In this document: positions 11,995 through 24,595 of the stretch, piece by piece
Layout of the letters: the number at the start of each line of letters is the position of its first letter
How positions within the stretch are numbered: position 1 is the stretch's first letter
Assembly: GCA_004794655.1 (NCBI GenBank)
Contig: SMMW01000006.1
Span: 222,001 to 286,000, forward strand
Reading direction: 5' to 3'
Source: Marisa cornuarietis
Lineage: Eukaryota > Mollusca > Gastropoda > Architaenioglossa > Ampullariidae
DNA: 64,000 nucleotides
Made by a program: the position numbers and the translations under genes
The notes under the pieces: model-generated
Seen by the model: the letters and a program-made list of their open reading frames with translations, nothing else
Databases searched by the model: none
What the model was told of the DNA's origin: nothing

Positions 11995-13585
11995 AGTTGA
12001 AGAACTTTGATGAATCAATCTTTGGCTTTTCTCTTGTGGAAAAGTAAAGGTTATTAAATTGAAAGTTTAAAAATAAGTTCTAATGAGATCAGCTTGATGG
12101 AAATACATTGCCCTTTTCTGGTGTGGTGCTCTATTAAGGTTGCTTTGCGCTTCCTGCATTACGGCATACATAAAGGCTGATCATCAACACGACTTAAAAA
12201 TCTGTTATTACATTGACAGTTTTTGTATAGTAGCATATGTTCAGATGTGTGGAAACGATTTGTTTTATGAATAAATCTTTATTTTTTAGTGAAAGGAGTC
12301 CAGTGTGCACCAAAGACCTTCGAAAGGGTGTGCAACAAGGGTACGTTAATTTTCTCTTGTGTACATTTGCTGTTAAGTTTATTATTCTTACCTCTGTATG
12401 GCTGTTAAAGTATTATTCAAAACCAAAAATAATATTGTTATCGTGCCAATGAATCAATGAGTTAGGAAAATGTAAAAACTATAAAGAAGTTCAATAAGCA
12501 GTTTGTTGATTAGAAAGACGTTTTATTTATATAGGATTTCTTTCGTATACATCTATGACTAAATCGGCGAATAAAAGAACTAGTCAATCAATGCAAACTT
12601 ACTACTTTTATTTTGAGATAAAAGTTTTCATAATAAAAGGACAGATGTAGATCTGTAATATTTTAATTTACGTAATGTGGATAATAAGTAAATGTTTTTC
12701 CTTTCTTTATGATATATATTTTTTTATTTCAAGAAACGATGAAGAATGAGAAGAACTCAAAAAAGCGGGCAGGTGAATAGATGTACAAGTCAGGATGTTT
12801 ATGTTGTTATTCATCAGTTCGCCAGTCACCCACTCATGCGGTCGCCTGCTTCAAATCCCAGATTTTTCTTCGCTTACAAACTTACCCGTTAACTGACTCA
12901 TTCACTACCTCACTCTCACTTGCATTCGCAATTAATGCTTATTGTAAATAAAGGCATAAAAGTGTTGAAAGTCCTAAATGCGTTCAAAGAAACAAATACA
13001 GTATTTAAATTAATACTTTATACTTCTGATCATGTAAATAACTAATAGATTATTAAATTCTTATCTTTAATGGGCACATGGAAAAGATCGTTGTTGTGGC
13101 TGCTGCCTTGATTATATTTGAAAACCATCTTTCGAGATGCGACTGACAGCCATCTGCAGAGTATTCAGTCCCGTACAGTGTCAAGAAGTAAAGTATCGGC
13201 TAAGCCCAGCTATTCGCCGTTAGTTCCCAGCGTAGCCTTCAGGGACTTGAGTTATGTAAAAGATGGAAATTGCCTTGGGCTGAATCATCCTCCGCAGGGC
13301 AGTATCTATGCTTATCGGTAGTCACAATCGCGGGTCAAATGCGGAGTAGGTTCCTTGTAGACTTCTAACTGTTTTTATACTTTGATTTTCTAGATTATTG
13401 TGGATGTGCAGTTGTGAAGAAATAACGTGTCTTCGAAAAGAAGAAGCGATCGAGAGGCATAATTTACAACAACAACAACAACAACAATAATAATAATAAT
13501 AATAACAACAATAATAATAATAACAGTTGTAGTAGAATTTGAAAAATGCGCATTTCTTTGTGTGGACGTAAGCGCCATAAGCTGC

Positions 13586-13616
<31 letters not shown>

Positions 13617-15033
13617 AACCCACTACAAACTAACTGATAGGCAACCAAACAAGACACCTAAGCGTCAGTCAAGAATGTGGAGTGGGCACAAACTACTTAT
13701 GGCTATGCAGGATATTTCTTAGAGAGACGGGTTTTGAGGTTGGGTAAAAGAGAAAGAGAAAGGGGAAGCAGTTCCAAACAATAGAAAGAGCAAATCGTCT
13801 ACTGAAGTTCTTCCTTCTTATCGGTGCCACAGACAGGACAAAGTAAGTGGATCGAAGACACCTAATGTGGGAGAACAATGCAAAAGAAACGAAAGGCCAC
13901 AGTTTATACCGAAAGAAAAAACGACAGAGAACAAGGAAAATGGGGAGGGACAAAAAATGAGCAGGCTAAAGGAAGGACACTGACCTTCTGATTCCATCAA
14001 ATTTTTTAAAGAACTATTTTACATACTATTAGTTAAGTGCTATCGCCTTTTAAATTTTATTTCTAATTAAGTATTAAAAATATATTGACCATTTTTGGAA
14101 AAAGATCAGGCCCTTGTGCACGAAGTAGGCCAGAGAAATCTGGGAACTATACAAAGCTTGCACAGCACCAACAGACAAAAATAAACTTAAATGAACCGAC
14201 ACAAAAGTAGGTGGACATATTTCTATTAACAAAAATAAAACCAAATATTGTTCAGTACAACACAAACTTGAAGCAGGCGACCAGCTCAAGACTCCCCATC
14301 GACTTCACACAACATGTGGCATGTAGGTGTTGTGCCTGTGTGTCTGTGTAAATGCACACGCGAGAACGCACTTCTTTTGCTGTACGGAAGCTAAAAACCA
14401 AAAGATTTTTGACAAGGAAGAGTAAGGCGTATGAGACGCTGCTGTAACAAGTCAGTCTTTTCAAACACAGTTCGATGCATGTGGTAGGAAAATAAGCACC
14501 CACACGCACTAAGGGCTGCTAGGCTCCACCTATCGCTAAAGAAAAATGTCATAAATTTCTTTCAGATCCTTCTACGTTCGATCCTGATTCAGACCAGAGA
14601 AACCAGCCTGCTAAACGCCGCGTTAAAAGGGCCGACCCTATAATACCTGGTAAGCGTAACAGCCATCAGAAAACGCATCTGCCAGGAGCTGATTCAGGAT
14701 TCATCGGGAAAATTATAAAAGCTATTTAAAAAACAAACTTTAATACCTTTGTTTAAGAAAAGGGAATGTAATTTTTGCAGTGTATTGCTTTGAATATTTG
14801 CTTTTTATCTATATCAGTCCCCACATATCAAGGGTGTACAGATGCGGAGAACATCGTCATAAATGATTGTAAGATGAAAGGGAAGCCAGTGTTTCTGGAG
14901 GCATTTGGTGAAATGTCTTGTGGTCGAAATATTAACGAAAAAGTTTGCAGGTAAGTCGATAGTCTTATTAAATGTCTCTGCCATCTTCTTTCAAATTTAC
15001 TCGCTATTTTCCACGTGCGCTGATTGAAACTTG

Positions 15034-15066
<33 letters not shown>

Positions 15067-18000
15067 CGCCAGGATTGTATACGCAATTATATGAAATAAA
15101 CAGGATAAAAATGCACCCCACAATTTCCAGCAATGCCTATTTCACACGTAAAAGGATCGTGAAAGTAACGAATATTACTTTATCATTATAAAGTTTCTTA
15201 TTATAAATTATATGAACTTTATGTAGCATCCTGCGCTTCTCTTAAAAACATAATTTCACATCTGAATACTGCAGTCATTATTTTTTTGAGGATTTATCGT
15301 CAGTATACATGGGCTGCTTGCAATTTCTAAGAAATTAAACAGTATGAGTTTTCTAAAACGCCGGCCGAAATATTATTTAATGACATAGTCAATATTTTTG
15401 TTAAAATTCTTTTATTTGAAAATTTTCTGGCATAAACATTGCAGAGAGTATGAAACCACGAAGGAGTGTATCAAGAACCGCACCAGGGCAACATGCATGT
15501 CTTTGGAAGCCAACCAACCTATCAGTATGTACTGAAATATCACTTTCATGATCTCTAATTTATTACTAGGATATACGAATATCAAACACAATGACTAAAC
15601 AGTAGCAGGTTGAAAACAAGAATAGATCATAGTTTTAAATATAGAAGTAACATTAAACATCATAAGCGTCAATTATTTTATCCTAGGAGAGCAAGATGCG
15701 TGAGTTAAATAGGTTTTAAGTTTTAAAGGAGAGTTTGATAGTAAAAGCTCCATAATTTCCAAATTTCCACGTAAGTTCCCTGTATTTCATGTTTTGAAAT
15801 ATGTGCGAGGTAGGCATTTGCGTGTGTATGTGTTTGTGTTTGCGCGTGTGTTTCTTGACAGAGAGAAAAGAAGAGCTAAATTTTGAATTAGCTTGTAACC
15901 ATTTAGATCTTTTTCTGTATTTCACAGGTTCAGTCTAATACATTTATGCTCCAATGCCTCTCACCTCCGCAATGTTACAAACACGACTGCGCGCTATCAC
16001 TACTTAGAATTTTGCTCTTAAAAACGCTTTTTCATTTATTATAATTTGCTACAGATTTTTTCATTCGATTTGTTTTCTGCAAAAATTTCTGTCGCTATCG
16101 TACATCTGTTATATATATATATATACAGATGTGTGTATTTATGTCAAAGTGTTTTTTTTTAAAGAAATGAATCGGTTGAGAAGATCATTTAAGGCTGTTA
16201 AAAGTCTAAATGCACCTGAATCGCTTACTACTGAAACTGTCAAGTTACATTTGAATTTTCTAGTGACAGGAATCAAGTGTTCACCAGAGACTTTTGAAGA
16301 CTCTTCTCATGCAAATGATGCTTTTACTAGCACACCTACGTATAGTAATCAGAACAGACATAAGAGAAAATATATGGACATAAATAATAAGATATCAAAT
16401 GTTCTACAAACTAAACAGAAATGCAAGTAAGTGTACTGGAACATGGACAAAGTGGTTTCCACAAAGTGTAAAGCGGATCAACAGGTCAAACGTGAAGAAG
16501 AAGGTGATAATATTTCATTCATTAGCTGGCGGCAAGTTAAAGATTAATAATAATCATTCAGGCGGTCGGTCAGATTCAGCTGTTAGGCAGAGTTCAGGGG
16601 CCAGTTGCACAACAAGTTTCTAAACCTTAAAACTGTTCTAAAGAAGCAAAATATCTTCTCTGCCAATTAGATGCATTGCACAAGAACATAAAAAAAATTG
16701 TACGGACAGGACGGAAAGTCAGACTTTAACAACTTTATCTTACTTATAGCAGTTTTAGTTTGAAAAATTCTAAAATTGTGGTGTGCTCTTTAAACTGATT
16801 ATCTAAAAAGATTTAAGGCTTAAAAATGTTTAAAATTAGAAATGTTTTGTGCAACTGGCCCCAGATGTTTATAAAAGAAGATTGAAAACAAGGATAGAAC
16901 AGTATAGTTTAAATATTTAAAGCCCTTCAAAATTTCCCTAATTCTATCTGAGTTGCCCAAAATAGGCAAGAGTGGCGGGCCCTATCAGCTGCCGCGTCTA
17001 TCCATGTGCTCCTCCCAACGCCAGGTGCCAGGCAAGGGACGACCGACTGACTGATCTGAGTTACATGTATTTCATGTTTAAAATGTGCGTGATGTAGCTA
17101 TATGCGTGTGCATATGTTTCGTGTTTTGTGTGCTTTCGTGTGTTTCGTGACAGAGATAAAGGAGAATCAGAATTTTAAATTAGTGGTTTTCCATTTTTGT
17201 CCTTCTCTGTTTTACTTATGTTCAATCTACTAAGTGCATGCTCAATGAGCCTGAGTTTAATTAAATGAGAATACATTACCCTAAACTGCTGTGGAGTTCA
17301 ACAAGGGCTGCGGTGTGCTTCCTTCATTACCTCTTGCCTCCACAATATTACAAATGCTGTACTTTCTCATGACTGAGAATTCTGTTATGAAAAGAAACTA
17401 TTTTGCATTTAATAGAATGTTATAAATGTTTTCAAACGATTTATTATTTGTAAAAATTACTGTTTGTCACGTGATCTTGCATTCCACAAAACTGTATGAA
17501 ACGTATATATATATATATATATCTGTGCTAAGCAAAAGCAAAAAACAAAAAACGAATGTTAGTAATTATTTCTGGTAAAAAGTGAAAATGCGCCCATCCT
17601 TTACAACTGCAACTGTCAAGTTACTTTTCAATTTTCTAGTGACGGGAATCGAGTGTTCAACCAAGACCTTCGAAGATTCTTGCAATACAGAGATCACAAG
17701 TATGTTTTTTTCTCGTACAAATTGTGCTGTTCATTGATACAGGGAGAAATAATAATTAAAAAAAGATGACAGGTTTATGTAGAGTGTAAAACTGATCAGT
17801 GGATCGAACGTAAAATACACAACAATATTAATTTGTTTTTTTAGCAAACGACGAGCTAAAGATTCTGTTGTCGTCACCCAGTTTGGCGCATACTTAAGAT
17901 GTTTGACCTGTGTATGTGGAAATGCACACGGGCTTAAATGTTTTATCAGCAGTGGGAAAACTAAATACTAAAAATGATTGAAGACGAAAAAGTAAGAGAC

Positions 18001-18078
18001 ATTACAAGATGCTGTAATAAGTCACCCTTAAACACACAACGGCAGTAAATATTAAGCACAATGGCTTGTAGACTGTTG

Positions 18079-18164
<86 letters not shown>

Positions 18165-20512
18165 GCTGTTTATCCCAATCAGTTGTAGTAACATAAAGCA
18201 TAAAATGTGAATTACGTACTGACATCATTACTCTGGTCATCTTTATATAATTTTTTATAGAAAGTGGAACAGACAGATTATCGATATATGAAACGTATCT
18301 GTTGGCAGAAATATCAAGATTTATCGGTTAAAGTGAATAAGCTTTCCCTCTCGACTAGGAAAAGGACGACAATCAAGGTCGTACTGTTGTTAAAATGAGA
18401 GAATGTAAACTTTCTGCAATGTCTTACTTTAGGTGTGCTTCTATCTATATCAGGTCCAGAAACATACCCAGGATGTGCAGAGATAGAAACCACTGCTATA
18501 AAGGCTTGTAAAATGAAAGCAAAGCCAGTGTTCATGAAGGAATTTGGTGAAATGCCTTGTAAACCAAATTTTACTTCCAGTGTTTGCGAGTGAGCCAATA
18601 GACCTATTAAATGTCTTTGCTATATCTTTGAATCCTTATTATCTCTTTTGCACGTGCACTGATTGCTAAATATATACATCCTTCAAGTTTGTATACAAAA
18701 ATATGTGAAATAAAACATTCTAAACAGAACAAATAGGATACAAATTAATTCCACAATTTCCAGCTGTACCTATTTAACACGTAAAAAGATCGCAAGAGTA
18801 ACGTTAATATCACTTCATGCAAAATTACTATTTTATTAAAAGTTCTCATTTCACATCTCTTTATTGTATTCATCAATCGTCTGAGAGGTATTTGACTATA
18901 TACACGGCTTGCATTGTAGTCTAATGAGAATATATCTATGTGCTTTCTAATGAGTCATTAAAATGCATTTTCTAATGCTCAATATTTCCATCAAAGTTGT
19001 TTTTGTTTCACAAAAGTCTCCAATGAACATTTCAGAGCATACAGCTCCTTGAAAATGTGTATCAAGCGCGACACTAGCCTGACATGCTTGCCTTTGGAAG
19101 GCGCGATGGCCAGCAGACCTATCAGTATGTACTGAAATATCACTTTCATAATTTCAGATCTATTCATAGCAGAGATACAAATATGAAACGCAATGCATAA
19201 ACAGTAGAAGATTGCAAACAAGAGTAGCACATTGCAATTTTTGTTCAAATAAAGAAGACATCGCCATAATAAGCGATAATTATTTTACCGTGGGAGAGCT
19301 AGATGCCTGTATTCAGCATGTTCTATGTTTTGAAGGCGTGATTAATATTCAAAACTCTCCAAAATTGTCTAGTTCCCAATTAAGTTCCATATATTTCATG
19401 TTTAAAATATGCGTGCAGTAGGTACACGCGTGTGCACAAGTCTTTTGTGTGCGTGCGTGTGTTTCGTGACAGAGAGAAAGGAAGAACTAAATTTTAAATG
19501 GGTGTTTATCCATTTACGTCTTTACTGTTTTACTTACGTCCAGTTTACTAAATTAATGCTCCACGAGCCTGAGTTTAAGCTGATGAAAACACATTACCCT
19601 ATACCGCTGTCGAGCTCCTCCAGGGCTCGTTGTGCATTAATTTACTCAAAAATTTAATTTTAAAAAGAAAAGATTGTTTATTTAATAAAATATGTTACAG
19701 ATGTTTTCAAACGATTTTTTTCTGTAAACATTACTGTTTGTAGTGTACATTTATCATTTTATATAGCAGTATTAATTGTTGATCTATATATATATATATA
19801 AGTGTGTGTTAAACAAAAAATGAAATTTTATAATCATTTAAGGCAAGTAGAAGTCGAAATTGTTCATCTTTAATCACTGCAACTGTCAAGATACATTTGA
19901 ATTTTCTAGTGGAGGGAATCAAGTGCTCACCGAAGACCTTCGAAGATTCTTGCATGCCCGAGATGCTAAGTATGTGTATTTTCTGGTTCACATTATGCTA
20001 TTTATTGATACACACATCATAATTAAAAAACGAAGGTTTTCATGGAGTATAAAATTGATCAGCAGTTCAAATGTAAAATAAAGAGCAATAATAATTTTGT
20101 TTAGCAGGCGAATTTATTGTCGTCGCCCAGTGTGTTGCGTTCAGATGTTTGACCTGTGTAAATGCAAACACGTGACTACGTTTCATCAGCAGTGCGAAAA
20201 CTTAAAAAAAGTCAGTGACGTATTACAAGTGGCTGTAATAAATTAACCTTAAATACACTACGACTCAATAAACCAATTTTATAGTCATGATGGTCTTAAA
20301 AACTGTGCGCTAATTTTAGAACAGAAAATGAGGTGTAGAGAACATCACCTTATGAAACACGTCTTCCAAGAACATGATCAGCTTTCATTAGTTAGCTTAT
20401 AAATTTTCTTTTTTGACTAGGAAAAGCACGATTTACAAGATTGTTAATAATAAGTATCCGGAGGTTTATGGATGATGATGATGATGATGACGACAACGAC
20501 GACGACGACGAC

Positions 20513-20602
<90 letters not shown>

Positions 20603-23600
20603 TTTTGTTTGTATTTTTATAATCAATTGATATTTTAATAATAATAATAATAATAATAAAGTGGATTTGTACAGCGCCATATCCCGGTCCTATGAACAGG
20701 CTCATGGCGCTTTACACCCCCCAGAAAAAAGACATGGATGCGCGCAACATAACATGCAGTATTGTTGTCTAGAGAATGCCAGTTTTTTTTTTGTTTGTGT
20801 TTAACGCCGTGCCAGCAACTAAGGCTATATCACGGTTAGAGAATGCCAGATGAGATAGTATGAATGACATCTTGCAAGAAGATGCTCCACTGTGCACAAA
20901 TCATTTGAAAAACTTATCCAGGCTGGCTGCAAATGTTCCTGTTCACACCGTAAGTCCAGTCATAGAATGATAGGTTGTTTTTTTTTTTTTGGTTTGGCTG
21001 CTCATTATAGGTTGCCTGCAGAATGTCTTTTTGAAAAACCAAAATGAATTCACATGCCATCAGAAGAGAAGCACTGCAAATCCACCGATATATTAGTGTC
21101 CAGACTTTCAACTGTTCGTCAGCTTTCATAGATGATCTTTTCACAGATTAGGATGTGAAAGAGGTACAGATAAAGTAGTGCAGATCCACAACGTCATTAT
21201 TAATCCTGGATAAAAGAGGATTTATATATATATATATATATAATTGGAAGCAGTTATTGTCCATAGAGCACATCATCCTAGATAAGCTGGGGTCTACGTG
21301 ACCAGGCAGCAAATGCAGTCTGTAGTTGTAGATCAAACTATAGATCCATGTCTGGCGTGCACACACAAACTGTTGGCAGAGGCGTCGCCTCAAGACAAAG
21401 GCCGTGCACAACAGTTCACAAGACAAGGTTACAGTCCACGCTACTGGTGCACGTTGATCTAGAAGCCAAAATGTAGCGAAGCAATTCGGAGATGAGAAAT
21501 TATAAAATTTGCAGTGATCAAAGTGGATAAAATATGAGTTTAAAGATCTGTAGTCAACAAAATCAAGGGAAGAATGGCGCAAGAAACCGTCACAACCAGG
21601 CTGGCTTTCGATGGGGACGCAGAAGGCCGTAGTTGGAACCAAATCAAATCATTGAACAGGAATACAAAGAAGCATGTGTCAAATAATAGGCACGAAACCC
21701 ACAACAGGTAATCGAAGACAACAACAAATACAGAGAGCTAGTCCCCTCCAGCCGGTTAAATCAGTTGTAGTAACATAAACGATAAAATGTCAATTACGAA
21801 ATGTCAGCGTCATTATGGTCTTAAACATCATAAGCTACTTTTAGAATATGAAGTTGGATGAACAGAACTTCGCTATAAGGAACAAAAACGAAAGGTCGTA
21901 ATGTTGTCCAAACGAGGGACTGTTTCTAATTTCTGCAATATCTTGCTTTTTAAATGTGTGCTTTTATCTTTATCAGGTAACAAAAAATATACAGGGTGTA
22001 CAGAGATGGAGTCTGTCGTCATAAATAACTGTAAAAGGAAGGCGAGGCCAGTGTTCAAGGATTTATTTGGTAAACTCTACTGTCACGTTTTAACCAAAGG
22101 CGTTTGCAAGTAAGTCAATAGACCTATTAAATGTTTTTGTCACCTCCTTTCCTTTTTACTCTTTTTGAACACATGCAAAGGTTGCTAATACTATCTCTCA
22201 CTATATATATTTCTATATACACACACTCTCACACAAACACATATACAAATCTAAAATATAATTTTAGGATAAAACATGTTCCACAGTTCACAGTAGTGCC
22301 TATGTAAAAAGATTATGAGAACAACATGTTTATCACTTTATGCCTTATTCTGAGCTTTTATTCTAAAAGCCAATAATTTTACGTCTAATGATTGTAGTCA
22401 TTGTTTAATAGGGATTAATCGCCCATACATGTGGGCATGGGATTCCTAAACAAGTTAACTAACCATGGTTATGTCTTTTCTAATATGTCAGCAGAAATGA
22501 TCTTTTTAATGGCATGTTCAATATTTTAAACAAATTTTTACAATTTGAAAATGTCTGAAATACACCATGCAGAGAGTACCAAACCATGAAGACTTGTATC
22601 AAGAACGGCACTAACGCAACATGCATGCCTTTGGAAGGCGAGATGGCCACCCAAATTATCAGTATGTACTGAAATATCACTTTCGTTATCTCAAATTCAT
22701 CCATACGATATACGAATAATAAGCCAAATGTGTAAATTGTAAATGTGTGCTGTGTTTTAATTTCTTTGCTGGCTCCTGTCCTGACTATTTCTCTGAACTT
22801 CTCATCCCTTACTCTCCGTCCAGACAACTACGCTCTTCGTCTGACGACCGTATCCTAACTGTTCCTGTCACCATAACAACAACATATGGTCACAGGACTT
22901 TTGGCTACTGTGCTGCAAAACAATGGAACTCTCTTCCTTTCCATATCCGCCACCTTCCTACAACTGAATCTTTCAAATCTGCACTGAAAACGCACCTCTT
23001 CCTTCAGCATTACTCCTAACAGTCCACACAATGCTCGTCCTTCTTAACCCCCCCTTCCCTCTTGCTACTTTACCCATCTTTCTCGCAGAATCACTATATT
23101 TCTCTGTTCCTGTTACTTGATGCCTTTTGTTTTCTGTTTCGTCAGTACTGTCGTTTTCTTTCGTCCCCTTTGTTCTGTATCTACTTAGTCCACGTCTCTT
23201 CCTCGTTTTAAGCGCTAAGAGCATGCTCTCTATGAGTGTGAATATGCGCTATAAAAACCTTTACTATTATTATTATTATTATTATTATTATTAAACAGGA
23301 GTAGTTTGGAAACAAGAATAGAATTTATAGTTTTTATTATAAAAGACACGTGCAATATCATAACCGTCAATTGTTTTATCCTATGAGAGCTAGATGCATG
23401 TTTTCAATAGGTTCTAAGTTTTAAAGGAACGTTTGAGACTTAAAAAGCTCCAAAGTTCCCCAATTAACGCTTAAGTTACATGTATTTCATATTTAAAACG
23501 TGCGTAATGCGAGCATACATGTGTATGAGTGGTTTGTGTTCATGCATGTGTTACGTGACAGTGAGAAAGGAAGAGCTAAATTAAAAATTATCTTGTACCT

Positions 23601-24515
23601 ATTTAGATCATTTTCTATATTACCTACGTTCAGTCTCGTGTTTATTCTCTTTGAATCTAAGTTAAACCCGATTATCATACCTTACCCTATACTGCTGTGG
23701 AGCTCCATCACGTCTGCGTCGGGCTTCCTGTATTACCTCTACCAAAATGATACCAAGACTGCACACTATCACTACTTACAATTGTGCTCTTAAAAGAGAA
23801 AAATTTCATTTACTGGAACTTGTTAGAGATTGTTTTCATACGAATTGTTTTCTGCAAAACATCTGTCTTTGAAGTAATAATTTTACTTATTTATAATATA
23901 TGTTGATATAAATATATATGTAGTATTTTAAAATATAAATACATCATTTGAGGTAGTCAATTTAGGATAGTTAAAGTCAAAATGCGCTAATCGTTAACTA
24001 TTGTAACTGACAATTTACATTTGAATTTTCTAGTGACAGGAATCTTCTGTACACCAAAATCCTTCGAAGACTATTGCATGTCACATACAATGGGTACGTT
24101 ATTTTCTACTCTTGCAAGCAATGCTTTTAATTAATACCCCTACAAAAAAAATAAGACATGAAATGTTTAACACAGAGCAAACAAAACTGCAGTAATGACA
24201 TATTGAGAGAGGTTTCCGCGGCGTATAAAGCTAATCAAAAGGTCGAACGGGAAGCAGAAGGCCATACTATTTTGATTTAGCAGGCGACCAACTAAAGATT
24301 CTATTGTCTCCACCAAGTGTGTGTTGCATTGAAATGTCTGACCTGTGTGGCTGTGTAAATTAACACGCGTGCATACATTTCTTAGGCAGCGCGGAAGCTA
24401 ATGACCAAACAATGAAAAAAATAAAAAGTGCAGTACGATATGCTGTAATAAGTCATTCTTAAACACATTTCGATTCATACGACAGTTAATAACGATCATC
24501 CAAAGGTTAATGATA

Positions 24516-24595
<80 letters not shown>

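Larger units (their letters stand above)
10894..12289. other. Gene 1 intron between module 1 exons B and C
   Basis: About 1.4 kb of intron with two microsatellites (11700-11760 and 11906-11993). The open frame at 11521-11802 is largely produced by the GT/GC repeat and is not credible. No other element recognised. Confidence 0.5.

Noticed and set aside
17961..18240. Poly-His, poly-Arg and poly-Ser open frames
   Set aside because: They are translations of the GAC/GAT triplet repeat, not proteins.
20441..20705. Poly-Asp, poly-Ile and poly-His open frames
   Set aside because: Artefacts of the long GAT microsatellite.
21148..21642. 164-codon minus-strand frame
   Set aside because: Lies inside a noncoding LINE-tailed element and shows no protein motif. 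It ends in a TA-repeat-derived poly-Tyr/Ile stretch.
10172..24592. CRISPR-like or satellite array
   Set aside because: The regular repeats are triplet microsatellites and long intron duplications with no spacer-repeat structure.
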